A stretch of DNA of 64,000 nt from assembly GCF_000648615.1 (NCBI RefSeq), contig NZ_JFZC01000025.1, forward strand, positions 1 through 64,000, read 5' to 3'. The stretch comes from Sporolactobacillus terrae DSM 11697. GTDB taxonomy: Bacteria > Bacillota > Bacilli > Bacillales > Sporolactobacillaceae. Shown here one piece after another: positions 41,255 through 50,701 of the stretch. Both the position numbers and the translations under genes were made by a program. The number at the start of each line of letters is the position of its first letter. The first letter of the stretch is position 1. The notes beneath the pieces were generated by a model. That model saw only the letters and a list, made by a program, of their open reading frames with translations. It was not told the origin of the DNA and searched no databases.

Positions 41255-42859
41255 TTAGTCAACGGATTCTTCAATGTTAATTTCAGCAAACTGAACATCA
41301 TTTAAGTCGTTAATTCTAAGAATGTCGCTGCGGATCTCTTCAGGGACCGGTTTGTCCACCGTCAGCACCATCACGGCTTTTCCGCCAATGGTTTCACGGC
41401 CGACGTACATGCTGCCTATATTGATCTTGCCTTTTCCAAGAATTGAGCCCACATTGCCGATCATTCCTGGAACATCCATATGGTCAATGTACAGCAAGTA
41501 ACGTTCCGGTTCCATATCGAGACGGTAGCCGTTGACCGAAACAATGCGGCCGCCGAAGCCGGACAAATAGGTGCACGCGATTGTTGCCTTGTCCTCACCG
41601 TTTCCAATTTCCAACTCAATGAAATTGGTAAATCCTTTGTGTGCGGCATTCTTTTGCACACTGTAAGCAAGTCCGTGTGCTTTAAGCACCTGCATCACAT
41701 TGACGATGTTGATCGATGAATCAAGGTAATAAGAGAGCAGGGCTTTAATCATTTGACGAGTGAGCAACCCGGTGTCTTCCAAGAAGAGTTCTCCGTAATA
41801 ATTAATTTTAATATTTTTCGGAGCCTTCTTAAAAATTTGCATCAGAAGCTCGGCCATTTGTTCGCTAAGTGTCAAATAAGGCTTGATTTTCTGTTTTACC
41901 GTTGCAGAAATATGCGGCAAATTGATCGCGTGTTGCACGCTTCCGCTTGTTAAAATATCGCGGATTTCTTCACTGACCGATTCAGCTACTTTTTCTTGGG
42001 CTTCAGTTGTTGATGCACCAAGGTGCGGTGTGACAATAATTCTTGGATTTTGAGTCAGTCCTGGGGTTTCCGGTGGTTCATGTTCGAACACATCAATTGC
42101 AGCGCCGGCGACTTTCCCGCTGTTCACCGCGTCAACGAGTGCTTGTTCATCGATAATTCCACCACGTGCACAGTTGATGAAACGCACACCTTTTTTAGTT
42201 TTCTCAAAGTATTCTGCGTTGATCAATCCACGTGTTTCGGGAGTAAGCGGCGTGTGGACGGTAATGAAATCCGCTTGAGCCGCAATGTCATCCAAGCTGG
42301 CTTTGATGATGCCAAGTTTCTTCGCACGATCCTCGGTGAGAAACGGATCATAGCCGAGAATGTTCATCTGAAATCCTTTAGCGCGTTTAGCAACTTCAGT
42401 GCCAATTCTGCCCATGCCGACAACGCCGAGCGTCTTCTGGTAAAGTTCAACGCCCTTGAACCGTTTGCGTTCCCATTTTCCCGAGGTCAGCGATCCGTAT
42501 GCCTGAGGAATATTGCGGGCAAGTGCCAACATCATTGCAAGCGTATGCTCGGTAGCTGCGATTGTGTTTCCGGCAGGTGCATTGATGACAATAATTCCTT
42601 TTTCGGTTGCCGCATCAATGTCGATATTGTCAACACCGACACCGGCGCGCGCGATGACTTTCAAACGGTCTGCTGCCTGGATGATGTCGCGGGTGACCTG
42701 CGTTTGGCTGCGGACGATCAAGGCGTCATAATCGCCAATCACTTCTGCAAGTACTTCAGGTTCAAGACCAACACGCTGCTCAACTTGGAATGCATCGTGC
42801 TCAGTCAGTGCTTTTAGTCCGCTCTCGCTAATCGGATCTGTGACGATAACTTTATACAT
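41255..42859 (-). CDS. serA: D-3-phosphoglycerate dehydrogenase
   Basis: Oxidises 3-phosphoglycerate, the first step of serine synthesis. The 534-residue enzyme has the dinucleotide-binding [15 protein letters not shown] (about 143-157). The catalytic Arg is in [12 protein letters not shown], Glu in DVFEHEPPE and His in [12 protein letters not shown]-terminal regulatory ACT domain ends it (about 460-534, [20 protein letters not shown]). It overlaps the aminotransferase gene by 8 bases at its start, so the two are translationally coupled. A serine T-box upstream of the aminotransferase gene controls both. The length with the extra intervening domain fits the long SerA type. Confidence 0.96.
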   Translation of the reverse strand: MYKVIVTDPISESGLKALTEHDAFQVEQRVGLEPEVLAEVIGDYDALIVRSQTQVTRDIIQAADRLKVIARAGVGVDNIDIDAATEKGIIVINAPAGNTIAATEHTLAMMLALARNIPQAYGSLTSGKWERKRFKGVELYQKTLGVVGMGRIGTEVAKRAKGFQMNILGYDPFLTEDRAKKLGIIKASLDDIAAQADFITVHTPLTPETRGLINAEYFEKTKKGVRFINCARGGIIDEQALVDAVNSGKVAGAAIDVFEHEPPETPGLTQNPRIIVTPHLGASTTEAQEKVAESVSEEIRDILTSGSVQHAINLPHISATVKQKIKPYLTLSEQMAELLMQIFKKAPKNIKINYYGELFLEDTGLLTRQMIKALLSYYLDSSINIVNVMQVLKAHGLAYSVQKNAAHKGFTNFIELEIGNGEDKATIACTYLSGFGGRIVSVNGYRLDMEPERYLLYIDHMDVPGMIGNVGSILGKGKINIGSMYVGRETIGGKAVMVLTVDKPVPEEIRSDILRINDLNDVQFAEINIEESVD

Positions 42860-44021
42860 TTTTTACATAAACCTCCTCAGCTTTTTTAACCGCTGCACCA
42901 AAATGAGGAGCCTGTCCGAATTTGGCGAGCGTCATTTCAAGTGCGCTTAAAACTTTCAGTACATCGAATGGTGTGCAATAGCCCATGTGGCCGATTCGGA
43001 AAATTTTTCCTTTTAGATCTTTCTGTCCGCCGGCGATTGTGATTGCAAAATCTTTCTTAAGTGCTTTTTGAATAGCCGGTGCAGCGATCCCTTCTGGTTT
43101 AACCGCGGTTACGGTTGGAGAGGCATCTTCCTCAGAAGTCAGAAGCGGAAGCCCCAATTCACGGATTCCGGCGCGTAGCATGTCACGAAGCAGAAGGTGA
43201 CGTTTGATTACATTTTCCCATCCTTCTTCTTCGATCATGTCACAAACCGCTTGGGCACCTTGTATGAGTGAAACAGCCGGTGTGAACGGCGTTGATTTTT
43301 GTTTTTCATAGGTATCGACATAGCGTTTTAAATCGAGATAAAAACGTCGTTCCGGGCATTCACGAATGGCCTGCAGACCGCGATCACTGAATGCGGCAAA
43401 TGCCAAGCCAGGAGGGAGCATGAGTGCTTTTTGCGAGCTGGTGACAAGAATGTCGACGTGATCGTTCTCCATATCTACCGGAACAGCGCCGATGCAGCTG
43501 ACTCCGTCCACGATGAACAGGGCGTCGGTTTTCGTTTTGACAACTTGACCTAATGCATGGATGGGGTTCAAGACACCGGTTGATGTTTCGTTGAATGTAC
43601 CGAATACCGCTTTGATGGGTGTGTCGCCGAGTTCGTCAATAAATGCTTCAAGCATTTCCGGCGTACATGATTTGCCCCACTCAACATTCAAACGATGAAC
43701 AGAAGCTCCGTAATTTTCTGCGATCGTTGCCAGTCGGTCGCCAAAAGATCCGGCAACAATCACAATAGCATGATCGCCTTCATGAATCGTGTTCACGACG
43801 GCAGCTTCAAGTGCGGAAGTGCCGCTGCTGGTTAAAATCATAACGGGATGCTTCGTGCCGAATATCGGTTCTAGCCGTGTTGCGACATCTTCAATCAGTA
43901 CGGAGAAGTCAGGACTCCGGTGTCCGATCATCGGACGCGCCATCGCGGCGTTGATTTTATTTGGGATAGGGGTCGGTCCTGGTGTAAACAAATAGGTCTG
44001 ATCTAAAAACAATGAACTCAT
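42852..44021 (-). CDS. class V aminotransferase acting as serine-pathway aminotransferase (SerC-like role)
   Basis: A 389-residue PLP enzyme of the alanine-glyoxylate/serine-pyruvate aminotransferase group. It starts with YLFTPGPTPIPNKI, and the PLP lysine is in TSSQKALMLPPG. TSSGTSALEAAV and DGVSCIGAVPVDM provide cofactor contacts. It is not a classic SerC sequence, but position directly before serA under a serine T-box suggests it converts 3-phosphohydroxypyruvate to phosphoserine, as such enzymes do in some Firmicutes and archaea. An alternative is glyoxylate transamination. AGAGAGG abuts the ATG directly; a TTG nine bases further in is spaced better, so the start is not fixed. Confidence 0.88.
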   Translation of the reverse strand: MSSLFLDQTYLFTPGPTPIPNKINAAMARPMIGHRSPDFSVLIEDVATRLEPIFGTKHPVMILTSSGTSALEAAVVNTIHEGDHAIVIVAGSFGDRLATIAENYGASVHRLNVEWGKSCTPEMLEAFIDELGDTPIKAVFGTFNETSTGVLNPIHALGQVVKTKTDALFIVDGVSCIGAVPVDMENDHVDILVTSSQKALMLPPGLAFAAFSDRGLQAIRECPERRFYLDLKRYVDTYEKQKSTPFTPAVSLIQGAQAVCDMIEEEGWENVIKRHLLLRDMLRAGIRELGLPLLTSEEDASPTVTAVKPEGIAAPAIQKALKKDFAITIAGGQKDLKGKIFRIGHMGYCTPFDVLKVLSALEMTLAKFGQAPHFGAAVKKAEEVYVKNV

Positions 44022-44086
44022 CCTCTCTGATTATCTAAATGGCGGATCTGGCATCACAAGCGCATGCCGTCCAATTTTATATAATA

Positions 44087-44378
44087 AAAACGTCCCCCGC
44101 AGCATGATTCTACATACTGCGAGGGACGTTGATATTCGCGGTGCCACCCTCATTTGCTGCTGAAACAATTCTGCTTCAGCAGCCTTCATTCCTTCATTAA
44201 CGACCTAAGGCCGAATGTGCATACTAATTGATTCTCATGGTTCAGCGTGAATCAATGTTCCGCTCATCTGCTACGGAGTGCTCAAGCGATTGTTGCGCGT
44301 ACCGGTTTCCAGCCTTGCACCGGCTCTCTGCAACGCACAGGCAAACGCTTGTTGTCTCCATCATCGCAAGTTCTTATT
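44087..44378 (-). promoter_or_regulatory. T-box riboswitch, probably serine-specific
   Basis: On the minus strand the leader contains an AGGGTGGCACCGCG T-box sequence (around 44138-44151). It is followed by the terminator AACGTCCCTCGCAGTATG / CATGCTGCGGGGGACGTT (44090-44130) with a T run. The upstream part (about 44150-44378) has the structured stem I region, with AGAGAGCCGGTG and GAGCACTCCGTAGC; the TCC in the latter is the candidate serine specifier codon. Uncharged tRNA(Ser) should favour antitermination and turn on the aminotransferase-serA pair. Stem I was not folded, so the specifier is provisional. Confidence 0.93.
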
Positions 44379-44461
44379 AAATTGTTTGCTTGATTGTGTC
44401 TAAATTGTAACTGCTATCTGACAATTTGTAAAGAAAAATCGTTTAATTCTTTCTGGAAAAA

Positions 44462-45559
44462 TTATTTCTTACTGCTGCCTACCACTGCCGATGCCTCGTC
44501 AATAGCCGATTCAAGCAGTTTCAAAAATTGTTTCATGTCTTCCATTTTTCCCAGAGTCACACGCACACCATCTTCAAAAGGATTAATCAGGAAGCCGTTC
44601 TGCTTACAAATCATCGCCATTCGCTTTGGTTCATTGACGCGAATGAAGATGAAGTTGGCTTGAGATTTATCGTAACGAATCCCTTTTTCCTTAAGAAAAG
44701 CGGTGGTCATGGCCATGACTTCCCGGTTTTTATGTAGGCAGTCTTCCTTGAACGAATCATCTTTGAGGGCAGCTAATGCGGCCACTTGGCTTAATCTTGG
44801 ATTGTTAAAAGGAGGACGCACTTTGTCTAGTTCATTAATCACAGTTAAGCTGCCGATTGCATAACCGATTCGAAACGATGCCAGGCCATAAGACTTAGAA
44901 AAGGTTCTAAGCACAAGTACATTTTCATAGTCATTCAAATAGTCCAGTCCGTTAGGAAAATCCTCTGCGGTGACAAAGTCGATATAGGCCTCATCCAGTA
45001 CGACCAGTACATTGCTTGGAACGGAGTCTATGAATTGATCAAGTTCGCTTTTCGTCAGATAAGTGCCTGTCGGGTTATTCGGATTGCAGATCCAGACGAC
45101 CTTCGTCGTTTCATCGATTGCCTGCAGCATCGCCTTCCAATCGTGTTTTCCGTCTGATCGGCAAGGGACTTTGCGTGTATCTGCTCCTTCAATTTGTGCA
45201 TGACAATAGTATTCATAGAACGTCGGCCAAGCCATGATGATACTGTTTCCAGGCTCAAGAAAGGCTCTGCTGATTAAAACGATGATTTCATCGAGACCGC
45301 TACCGAAAAGAAAATGTTCCGGTGCCGGACCAAGTCGCCGAGAAAGTTCCAGCCTGAGGTCTAGATCCTGACAATCCGGATAGAGTTCTGGAAGCAAAGC
45401 GTCCAAGGTAATCGCCTTGCGCACATTTGGGGAGGCCCCATAGACATTTTCATTGGAATCGAGTTTAACGACGCGAGATAAGCCGTACATTTTTTTTATT
45501 TCTTCAACAGACGGCCCAGGATTATAGGCACGGAGATTTTGAAGAGACTTTTTAAACAT
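44462..45559 (-). CDS. hisC: histidinol-phosphate aminotransferase
   Basis: A 365-residue class I/II aminotransferase. Landmarks are VVKLDSNENVYGASP at the N-terminus, WICNPNNPTGTYLTKSEL, VVLDEAYIDF, and the PLP lysine in RTFSKSYGLASFRIGYAIG. These match HisC, which also transaminates aromatic amino acids in bacilli. The ATG at 45559 has a GGAGCGATC site before it. No other his genes are in the window. It is directly downstream (minus strand) of no known operon and lies opposite a MurR-type regulator. Role in histidine or in Phe/Tyr synthesis cannot be separated. Confidence 0.92.
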   Translation of the reverse strand: MFKKSLQNLRAYNPGPSVEEIKKMYGLSRVVKLDSNENVYGASPNVRKAITLDALLPELYPDCQDLDLRLELSRRLGPAPEHFLFGSGLDEIIVLISRAFLEPGNSIIMAWPTFYEYYCHAQIEGADTRKVPCRSDGKHDWKAMLQAIDETTKVVWICNPNNPTGTYLTKSELDQFIDSVPSNVLVVLDEAYIDFVTAEDFPNGLDYLNDYENVLVLRTFSKSYGLASFRIGYAIGSLTVINELDKVRPPFNNPRLSQVAALAALKDDSFKEDCLHKNREVMAMTTAFLKEKGIRYDKSQANFIFIRVNEPKRMAMICKQNGFLINPFEDGVRVTLGKMEDMKQFLKLLESAIDEASAVVGSSKK

Positions 45560-45815
45560 AGTGATCGCTCCACCCCTCATTCAGTTCTAGTTTCGCTCAT
45601 TTTGTCAAATCTGGCTTTAGGTTTTGTTATGCCTCTGCACTTTGCTCCCAGCAATTTGGTAGGACGCGCGCATTTCGCCAGTCTCCATCATTTAAACATG
45701 GAACTGGTGAATTGTAAAGAAGGCGTGACAATGGCTGACATGACGCATGCGCAGGATGAGAAGAAGCTGTGCATAAAGAACGATCAAGGACGAAAAAGAA
45801 TGTGAAAAGCAAAAA

Positions 45816-45862
45816 AAATGAAAGCGTTTCACGGAAAATTATTTTCAAATGAAAGCGTTTGA
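45816..45862 (+). promoter_or_regulatory. two direct copies of AAATGAAAGCGTTT, 31 bp apart
   Basis: AAATGAAAGCGTTT occurs near 45817-45830 and again near 45848-45861, about three helical turns apart, in the promoter region of the MurR/RpiR gene. Each resembles half of a catabolite-repression (cre) site or a regulator operator, since TGAAAGCG is the left half of a cre consensus. The arrangement suggests cooperative binding on one DNA face. The remaining intergenic sequence between hisC and this gene (45560-45815) has no recognisable gene. Confidence 0.5.
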
Positions 45863-45899
45863 TGTACAATGGATTTATAGTATAGGGAGGGATAAAAAC

Positions 45900-46742
45900 A
45901 TGACGGAAAGTCAATGTATCGTACGTATTCAGTCCGCCTATCCGCATCTGAGTGAAAAGGAACGAAGAATTGCCGACTATATATTAAATCATCCAAAAGA
46001 AACGATTCACAGCAGCATTAACCAAGTGTCGGCGCGAATTAAGGTTGCGGATGCGACCGTGTTCCGCTTTTGCCGACGTCTCGACTTTAAGGGCTTTCAG
46101 GAAATGAAAATCGTGCTTGCCTCGGATATTGCACGAAGTCAGCGTTTCGATGAAGCAATTAAGAATGAGTCGAGTGATGAAATGATGAAACTGGCCGAGC
46201 AAGTCTTTCAAGACAATATCCGTACATTGGAAAACACGTATCAGATTTTGAACCGTACGGATTTTAAACAGGCCGTTCGCATTTTGACCCATTCAAATCG
46301 TATTGCCTTGTTTGGGAGCAGCGGTTCCGCACTCATTGCTCAAGAAGCGCATCGTAAATTTGTTCGTGCCGGTGTGATGACGTATGCACCAAATGATGGA
46401 GAATTTCAGATGTTGTCTGCCACGCAGCTATCCAATCTCGATGCTGCCGTATTTATCTCTTATTCGGCAACGGATAAGCATTTGGTTCAAGTAGCAAAAA
46501 TGGTGAAACAAAAGAAATGTCCGGCGATCGGCATTACCGGATTCATGAAATCCGCACTGGGCGAATTAATGGATGTTTCGCTTCATACCGTTGCTGTACC
46601 GACTGACTTTCGCTCAGAGTCTTATGTGGCCCGCGCAGCACAAATGACACTCATCGATGCGCTGTTTGTGAGTATGATGAATCAACGTAAAGAAGCACAG
46701 TTGAGCGACGACACGCAGAACAGCATCCTTTTACAGGGTTAA
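45900..46742 (+). CDS. MurR/RpiR family transcriptional regulator
   Basis: A 280-residue regulator. The N-terminal helix-turn-helix (about 1-78, with HLSEKERRIADYILNHP and VSARIKVADATVFRFCRRLD) is followed by a C-terminal SIS domain (about 110-255, with IALFGSSGSALIAQEAHRKF, FISYSATDKHLVQVAK). SIS domains bind phosphosugars, so sugar-phosphate sensing is likely, but no sugar genes are adjacent. AGGGAGGG before the ATG at 45900 is a strong ribosome site. Two direct repeats upstream may be its operator. Confidence 0.92.
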   Translation: MTESQCIVRIQSAYPHLSEKERRIADYILNHPKETIHSSINQVSARIKVADATVFRFCRRLDFKGFQEMKIVLASDIARSQRFDEAIKNESSDEMMKLAEQVFQDNIRTLENTYQILNRTDFKQAVRILTHSNRIALFGSSGSALIAQEAHRKFVRAGVMTYAPNDGEFQMLSATQLSNLDAAVFISYSATDKHLVQVAKMVKQKKCPAIGITGFMKSALGELMDVSLHTVAVPTDFRSESYVARAAQMTLIDALFVSMMNQRKEAQLSDDTQNSILLQG

Positions 46743-46794
46743 ACTTAGGAAATAATGAAAACGATTTCTCAAACTAAATGATCGACATGAGGCG

Positions 46795-46887
46795 TCAGTG
46801 TGAGCCTAAGATGAGATAAATAATATATAATCCGCCTAAGAGCAACGCAAAAAAGAAGATAAACGACCAACCAATGCGTATTTTCAT
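46795..46887 (-). CDS. possible 30-residue membrane peptide with strong ribosome site
   Basis: A short minus-strand frame, MKIRIGWSFIFFFALLLGG plus YIIYLILGSH and stop TGA. It is one hydrophobic helix with basic residues at the N-terminus. AAGGAGG lies 8 bases before ATG 46887, one of the best ribosome sites in the window. That ribosome site is buried in a perfect 11-bp hairpin with a T run, so translation or transcription may be regulated. No family was recognised. It lies downstream of thrB and the repeat element on the same strand. The short size means chance is possible, but the ribosome site argues against it. Confidence 0.5.
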   Translation of the reverse strand: MKIRIGWSFIFFFALLLGGLYIIYLILGSH

Positions 46888-46891
46888 AAAA

Positions 46892-46932
46892 AAACCTCCT
46901 TACTGTCTCTAGTTTGGACAATAAGGAGGTTT
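46892..46932 (-). promoter_or_regulatory. hairpin sequestering the ribosome site of the small membrane peptide, or terminator
   Basis: AAACCTCCTTA (46892-46902) pairs perfectly with TAAGGAGGTTT (46922-46932). On the minus strand the 3' arm is the Shine-Dalgarno sequence itself, followed by TTTTTT and ATG. The structure can act as an intrinsic terminator or hide the ribosome site. Confidence 0.6.
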
Positions 46933-47131
46933 CTATTTACAGGATAAGAAAGTAGCTGATTTTGCCTCATCTTCAAAACCAATAGACCCGTGTCTTGGCC
47001 AAGAATCAAAGCGGAGGTACTCTGGCGCCCGCGGCAAGCGAGTAACCGAAGCGTACCCGTGCACACGTGATGAATCAAAGCCACCGCATCCTGCGGAAGT
47101 AAAGACCGGGCGCTTTTGCCCGGTTTTTCAT
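46933..47131 (+). repeat. full-length intergenic repeat element
   Basis: Starts ACAGGATAAGAAAGTAGC, carries TCTTCAAAACCAATAG, GTGTCTTGGCCAAGAATC, CAAAGCGGAGGT, GCCCGCGGCAAGCGAGTA and CCTGCGGAAGTAAAGACC, and ends with CCGGGC-GCTTTT-GCCCGG and TTTTTCATAA. Except for a shorter middle it corresponds to 2156-2412 from end to end. It lies between thrB and the small-peptide hairpin. On its plus strand it ends with a terminator-like stem, so it may form a discrete RNA or simply mark a convergent terminator. Confidence 0.85.
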
Positions 47132-47148
47132 AAAGATGCTCGGCTGAA

Positions 47149-48057
47149 TTATTTTTCTGCGGGAACGGTGGTACGTACACCGTCATTTACGGGCCTTAGT
47201 ATCGTACATTCATAATCAGGGAATGCATCGCGCAGCAGGCTGCATAATTTACTGCTCCTACTGCGTTCGGTGAGAGACATTACTGTAGGACCTGCACCGC
47301 TTAAAAAGGTCCCGTAGGCACCATTTGCATGAGCAAGACGTATTATTTTATCCATACACGGGATTAAATTTGCGCGATAAGGTTGATGAAATTTATCGCT
47401 CGCCATCATCTGTCCTGCTTTTTTTCCATCTCCGCTGAGCAGTGCAGCAACCAGAACATTGCCGACACTGCTTGCTTCAACGGCCTGCTTGAATGAAAGG
47501 GACAGAGGGAGGGCTTTGCGTGCATCGCTCGTTTTTAACTCAAAATTTGGAATGACCGTGACAAAATCGTAATCTGGTGCGGGTAAACACATACTGGTTA
47601 CCTTCGTTTGAGACTGAGACGAAATCACAAGCCCACCATACAGCGAAGCAGAGACGTTATCGGGATGACCTTCCGTTTGGCAAGCGATCCATAACTTTTC
47701 TTCAACAGGAAGTTTGAGATCAAGCAGAAAATCAGCAAGCTCAATACCTGCGATAATTGCCGAACCGCTACTGCCCAGACCGCGAGAGAGCGGAATTTCA
47801 TTTCGTACGTTCACAGAATAGGCAGGAAGTGTTTTCCCATACTCGTCGGCAATTTTCTTTGCGGTAACGTAAATTAAGTTACTTTCCAGAGCAGGGCGGA
47901 ACTTGGGCTGATCGAGATAGTGAAACGACCAATTCTCTGATTTATCCGCTTCCAGAAGCAGATAGCGGTTTACAGCCATACCGATTGAATCGAACCCGGG
48001 ACCAAGATTCGCCGTACTCCCGGGTACTTTAATCTGAAAGGTTGAAGGCTTGCTCAT
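47149..48057 (-). CDS. thrB: homoserine kinase
   Basis: Phosphorylates homoserine in threonine synthesis. The 302-residue GHMP kinase has the signature [19 protein letters not shown] (about 88-106), an N-terminal [16 protein letters not shown] and a C-terminal [17 protein letters not shown]. It is the last gene of hom-thrC-thrB; its start overlaps the thrC stop by four bases (48054-48057). The repeat element lies just beyond the stop codon. Cytoplasmic. Confidence 0.96.
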   Translation of the reverse strand: MSKPSTFQIKVPGSTANLGPGFDSIGMAVNRYLLLEADKSENWSFHYLDQPKFRPALESNLIYVTAKKIADEYGKTLPAYSVNVRNEIPLSRGLGSSGSAIIAGIELADFLLDLKLPVEEKLWIACQTEGHPDNVSASLYGGLVISSQSQTKVTSMCLPAPDYDFVTVIPNFELKTSDARKALPLSLSFKQAVEASSVGNVLVAALLSGDGKKAGQMMASDKFHQPYRANLIPCMDKIIRLAHANGAYGTFLSGAGPTVMSLTERSRSSKLCSLLRDAFPDYECTILRPVNDGVRTTVPAEK

Positions 48058-49112
48058 TGTGACACCTGCTGTAGATGGTCGACAACAGCAGAAGGGTCAG
48101 CACCGATAATTGTTGGTTCGATGGTCAACGTATCCATAGCAGTTGCCGGATCTTTTAATCCGTTACCTGTCAAGATACAGACAATTTTCGAACCTTTTTT
48201 AATTTTTCCAGCTTCAACATGCTTGATCAGACCGGCAATGGATGCGCAGGATGCGGGTTCTGCAAAAACGCCCTCAGTCCGTGCGATTAATTTATACGCA
48301 GCAATGATCTCGTCATCAGTGACCGAATCAATTTCTCCTCCAGATTCCTGCTCGGCTGCTACGGCTAATTTCCAGCTTGCCGGGTTACCGATTCGAATTG
48401 CAGTCGCAATCGTTTCTGGATGCTCGATCACTTTATTTTTCACGATTGCGGCTGATCCTTCAGCTTCAAATCCGTGAATTTCCGGAGCTTCGATCTGCTT
48501 CGCATCGCGCAATTCTTTAAATCCTTTCCAGTAGGCGGAAATGTTTCCTGCGTTACCGACCGGGATGCAAAGAACGTCCGGTGCTTCGCCCAATTGGTCA
48601 ACGATTTCATACGCACCGGTTTTCTGTCCTTCAAGACGGAACGGGTTGATTGAATTGACGATCGCTAATTCGGAATGCTTGCCTGTGTAGCGGACAATAT
48701 CAAGGGCTTGGTCAAAGTTTCCATTCACTTCGAATATTTTCGCACCGTACATCACGGATTGTGCTAATTTTCCGAGTGCAATTTTCCCTTTTGGTATGAC
48801 AATAATGCAGTTCATACCTGCGCGCGCGCTGTAAGCGGCTGCGGACGCCGAAGTATTTCCAGTAGATGCGCAGATGACCCCGGTGCTTCCGTTTTCTTTC
48901 GCTTTTGCGACAGCAAGAAACATGCCGCGATCCTTGAAACTGCCTGTCGGGTTAAGTCCTTCAAATTTTCCGTAAATCTCGCATCCTAATTTCTTTGATA
49001 GTTTCTCAAGCGGTATGAGCGGTGTGTTTCCTTCGAGAAGCGTCAAACGAGGCGTTTTGTCTGTAACCGGCAAAACGTCCTTGTATTTTTCCATTAAACC
49101 TTTCCAAGCCAT
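48054..49112 (-). CDS. thrC: threonine synthase
   Basis: Converts O-phosphohomoserine to threonine. The 352-residue PLP enzyme has its cofactor lysine in [15 protein letters not shown] (about 54-68), [19 protein letters not shown] (about 79-97) and the phosphate-binding stretch [11 protein letters not shown]. The second-domain acids and helices are consistent with the short, ThrC-class synthase of bacilli. It sits between hom and thrB, overlapping thrB by four bases and starting 5 bases after the hom stop codon. Confidence 0.96.
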   Translation of the reverse strand: MAWKGLMEKYKDVLPVTDKTPRLTLLEGNTPLIPLEKLSKKLGCEIYGKFEGLNPTGSFKDRGMFLAVAKAKENGSTGVICASTGNTSASAAAYSARAGMNCIIVIPKGKIALGKLAQSVMYGAKIFEVNGNFDQALDIVRYTGKHSELAIVNSINPFRLEGQKTGAYEIVDQLGEAPDVLCIPVGNAGNISAYWKGFKELRDAKQIEAPEIHGFEAEGSAAIVKNKVIEHPETIATAIRIGNPASWKLAVAAEQESGGEIDSVTDDEIIAAYKLIARTEGVFAEPASCASIAGLIKHVEAGKIKKGSKIVCILTGNGLKDPATAMDTLTIEPTIIGADPSAVVDHLQQVSQ

Positions 49113-49117
49113 GATTC

Positions 49118-50404
49118 TTAACCCCTTTCAACACGGAAGTATTTGGCATTTACGACGACATCTAATTTTTTTAGCATCGCAAAGGAATTCTCGAAAAGCA
49201 CTTTGTTGGTGATATGGGTGATAATTGCAACCTCAGCAACGTCGCTGCCCGGAATTGGCTCTTGATAGAGCTTGCCCAAACTGATGCGCTGTTCACGAAA
49301 CAGATCGGTAAGTTTGGAGAATGAACCGGGTTCATCCTTCATATGCATGCGAATAAAGAACTGGCTTTCAACGAGACTGTCCTTGCGCGAGTGAAGCTCT
49401 TTCTTCGGAATAAAGATATGGTTCCCGGTCACATTTAAAGCTATATTGCGTGCAACGGAAATCAAATCGGAAACGACGGAAACAGCGGTTGGTCCTTCAC
49501 CGGCACCGGCGCCGTAGTACATCGTCTGCCCAAGCGCTTCACTGTGGACATAAATCGCGTTGTTTTCATTTTCAACGGATGCAAGCGGATGAAGGTCCGG
49601 CAAGAGGGTCGGCTCGACGCGAATATCGATTGCACCATTGCTGACTTCGGATACACCGACGAGTTTAATCGTGTAACCAAGTTTTTTGGCAAATTGAATA
49701 TCCTCGCGTGTGACATCTGTAATCCCCTTAATGCTTACATCGGCAAGTTTGACCGGAATGGAATAGGCAAGGTGGCTGAGAATGACCATTTTTCGGGCAG
49801 CATCCAGACCTTCCACATCCGAAGTTGGATCAGATTCTGCGAAACCGAGCCGCTGCGCTGATGACAGAGCTTTCTCATAGGACAATCCTTCTGAACTCAT
49901 TTTACTTAAAATGTAGTTTGTTGTTCCGTTGACGATTCCAATCATTTTATTTATACGGTCGGAAGCCAAACTGTCGGTCAATGTACGGAGGATCGGGATG
50001 CCGCCCGCAACGCTTGCCTCGTAGTACAGGTCACATTGGTTCGCGCGTGCTTCAAGCAGCAGTTCTTCGCCGTAGGATGCCATGAGATCCTTGTTTGCCG
50101 TGATGACGTTTTTCTTGTTTTTCAGCGCACGAAGAATATAGCGGTACGCTTGGTCGACCCCGCCAATCAATTCAATAATTACATTAATAGTCGGATTGTC
50201 AAGAATTTCATAGACATCTGTAGTTAATTTACGGTTATCAATGAGTACTTTCCTTGCCCTGTTCTTATTGCGGACAAGTATTTTCTCTAATTGGATTTGG
50301 CAGCCTGTACGTTCTTCAAGCCGCTCTTTATCTTTAGTGAGCAGCCTGACCACGCCTGTACCGACTGTTCCGAATCCAAGCAAGCCTACGGACACCTTCT
50401 TCAA
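49118..50404 (-). CDS. hom: homoserine dehydrogenase
   Basis: Reduces aspartate semialdehyde to homoserine, the branch point to threonine and methionine. The 428-residue enzyme has the NAD(P)-binding [15 protein letters not shown] (about 8-22), the catalytic [23 protein letters not shown] and [11 protein letters not shown], with a C-terminal ACT domain (about 345-428, [21 protein letters not shown]) for feedback inhibition. The start is TTG, preceded by GAGGAGTGATAAGAA. It heads hom-thrC-thrB. A sigma-A promoter lies about 130 bases upstream. No T-box was seen in the leader. Confidence 0.96.
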   Translation of the reverse strand: MKKVSVGLLGFGTVGTGVVRLLTKDKERLEERTGCQIQLEKILVRNKNRARKVLIDNRKLTTDVYEILDNPTINVIIELIGGVDQAYRYILRALKNKKNVITANKDLMASYGEELLLEARANQCDLYYEASVAGGIPILRTLTDSLASDRINKMIGIVNGTTNYILSKMSSEGLSYEKALSSAQRLGFAESDPTSDVEGLDAARKMVILSHLAYSIPVKLADVSIKGITDVTREDIQFAKKLGYTIKLVGVSEVSNGAIDIRVEPTLLPDLHPLASVENENNAIYVHSEALGQTMYYGAGAGEGPTAVSVVSDLISVARNIALNVTGNHIFIPKKELHSRKDSLVESQFFIRMHMKDEPGSFSKLTDLFREQRISLGKLYQEPIPGSDVAEVAIITHITNKVLFENSFAMLKKLDVVVNAKYFRVERG

Positions 50405-50535
50405 TTCTTATCACTCCTCAAATCATCGCATCGTCCCACCAACCCTGTGACGGCATCGCAACGCATGAACAATTCATGAAACTGTCCGCACTTTTCTATT
50501 TTTCAGTTAATAAGAGACGACATTATGTAATTTGC

Positions 50536-50564
50536 ATTATAACCCGAAGCAAGCCTGACAACAA
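50536..50564 (-). promoter_or_regulatory. sigma-A promoter of hom-thrC-thrB
   Basis: On the minus strand TTGTTG (50559-50564) and TATAAT (50536-50541) with a 17-base spacer. The transcript would have a leader of about 120 bases. The gap 50405-50701 contains this promoter and no gene; the leader was checked for T-box and S-box sequences and has none. Confidence 0.75.
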
Positions 50565-50701
50565 GACAGGATTTGCTGTCAAATGTGACTGAACGGTTAG
50601 GAAATAAGCAAATCTTTGTTATCTTGAGAAAAAAAGAGGGCAGGGAGGGGAAACAAACTGGCGATGAATAAGGGAAGTGTTCGTGATGGAGAAAAATGGT
50701 T

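Noticed and set aside
50405-50640. T-box or S-box in the hom leader
   Set aside because: No GGTGGNACCGCG sequence or S-box element is present; only a promoter was found.
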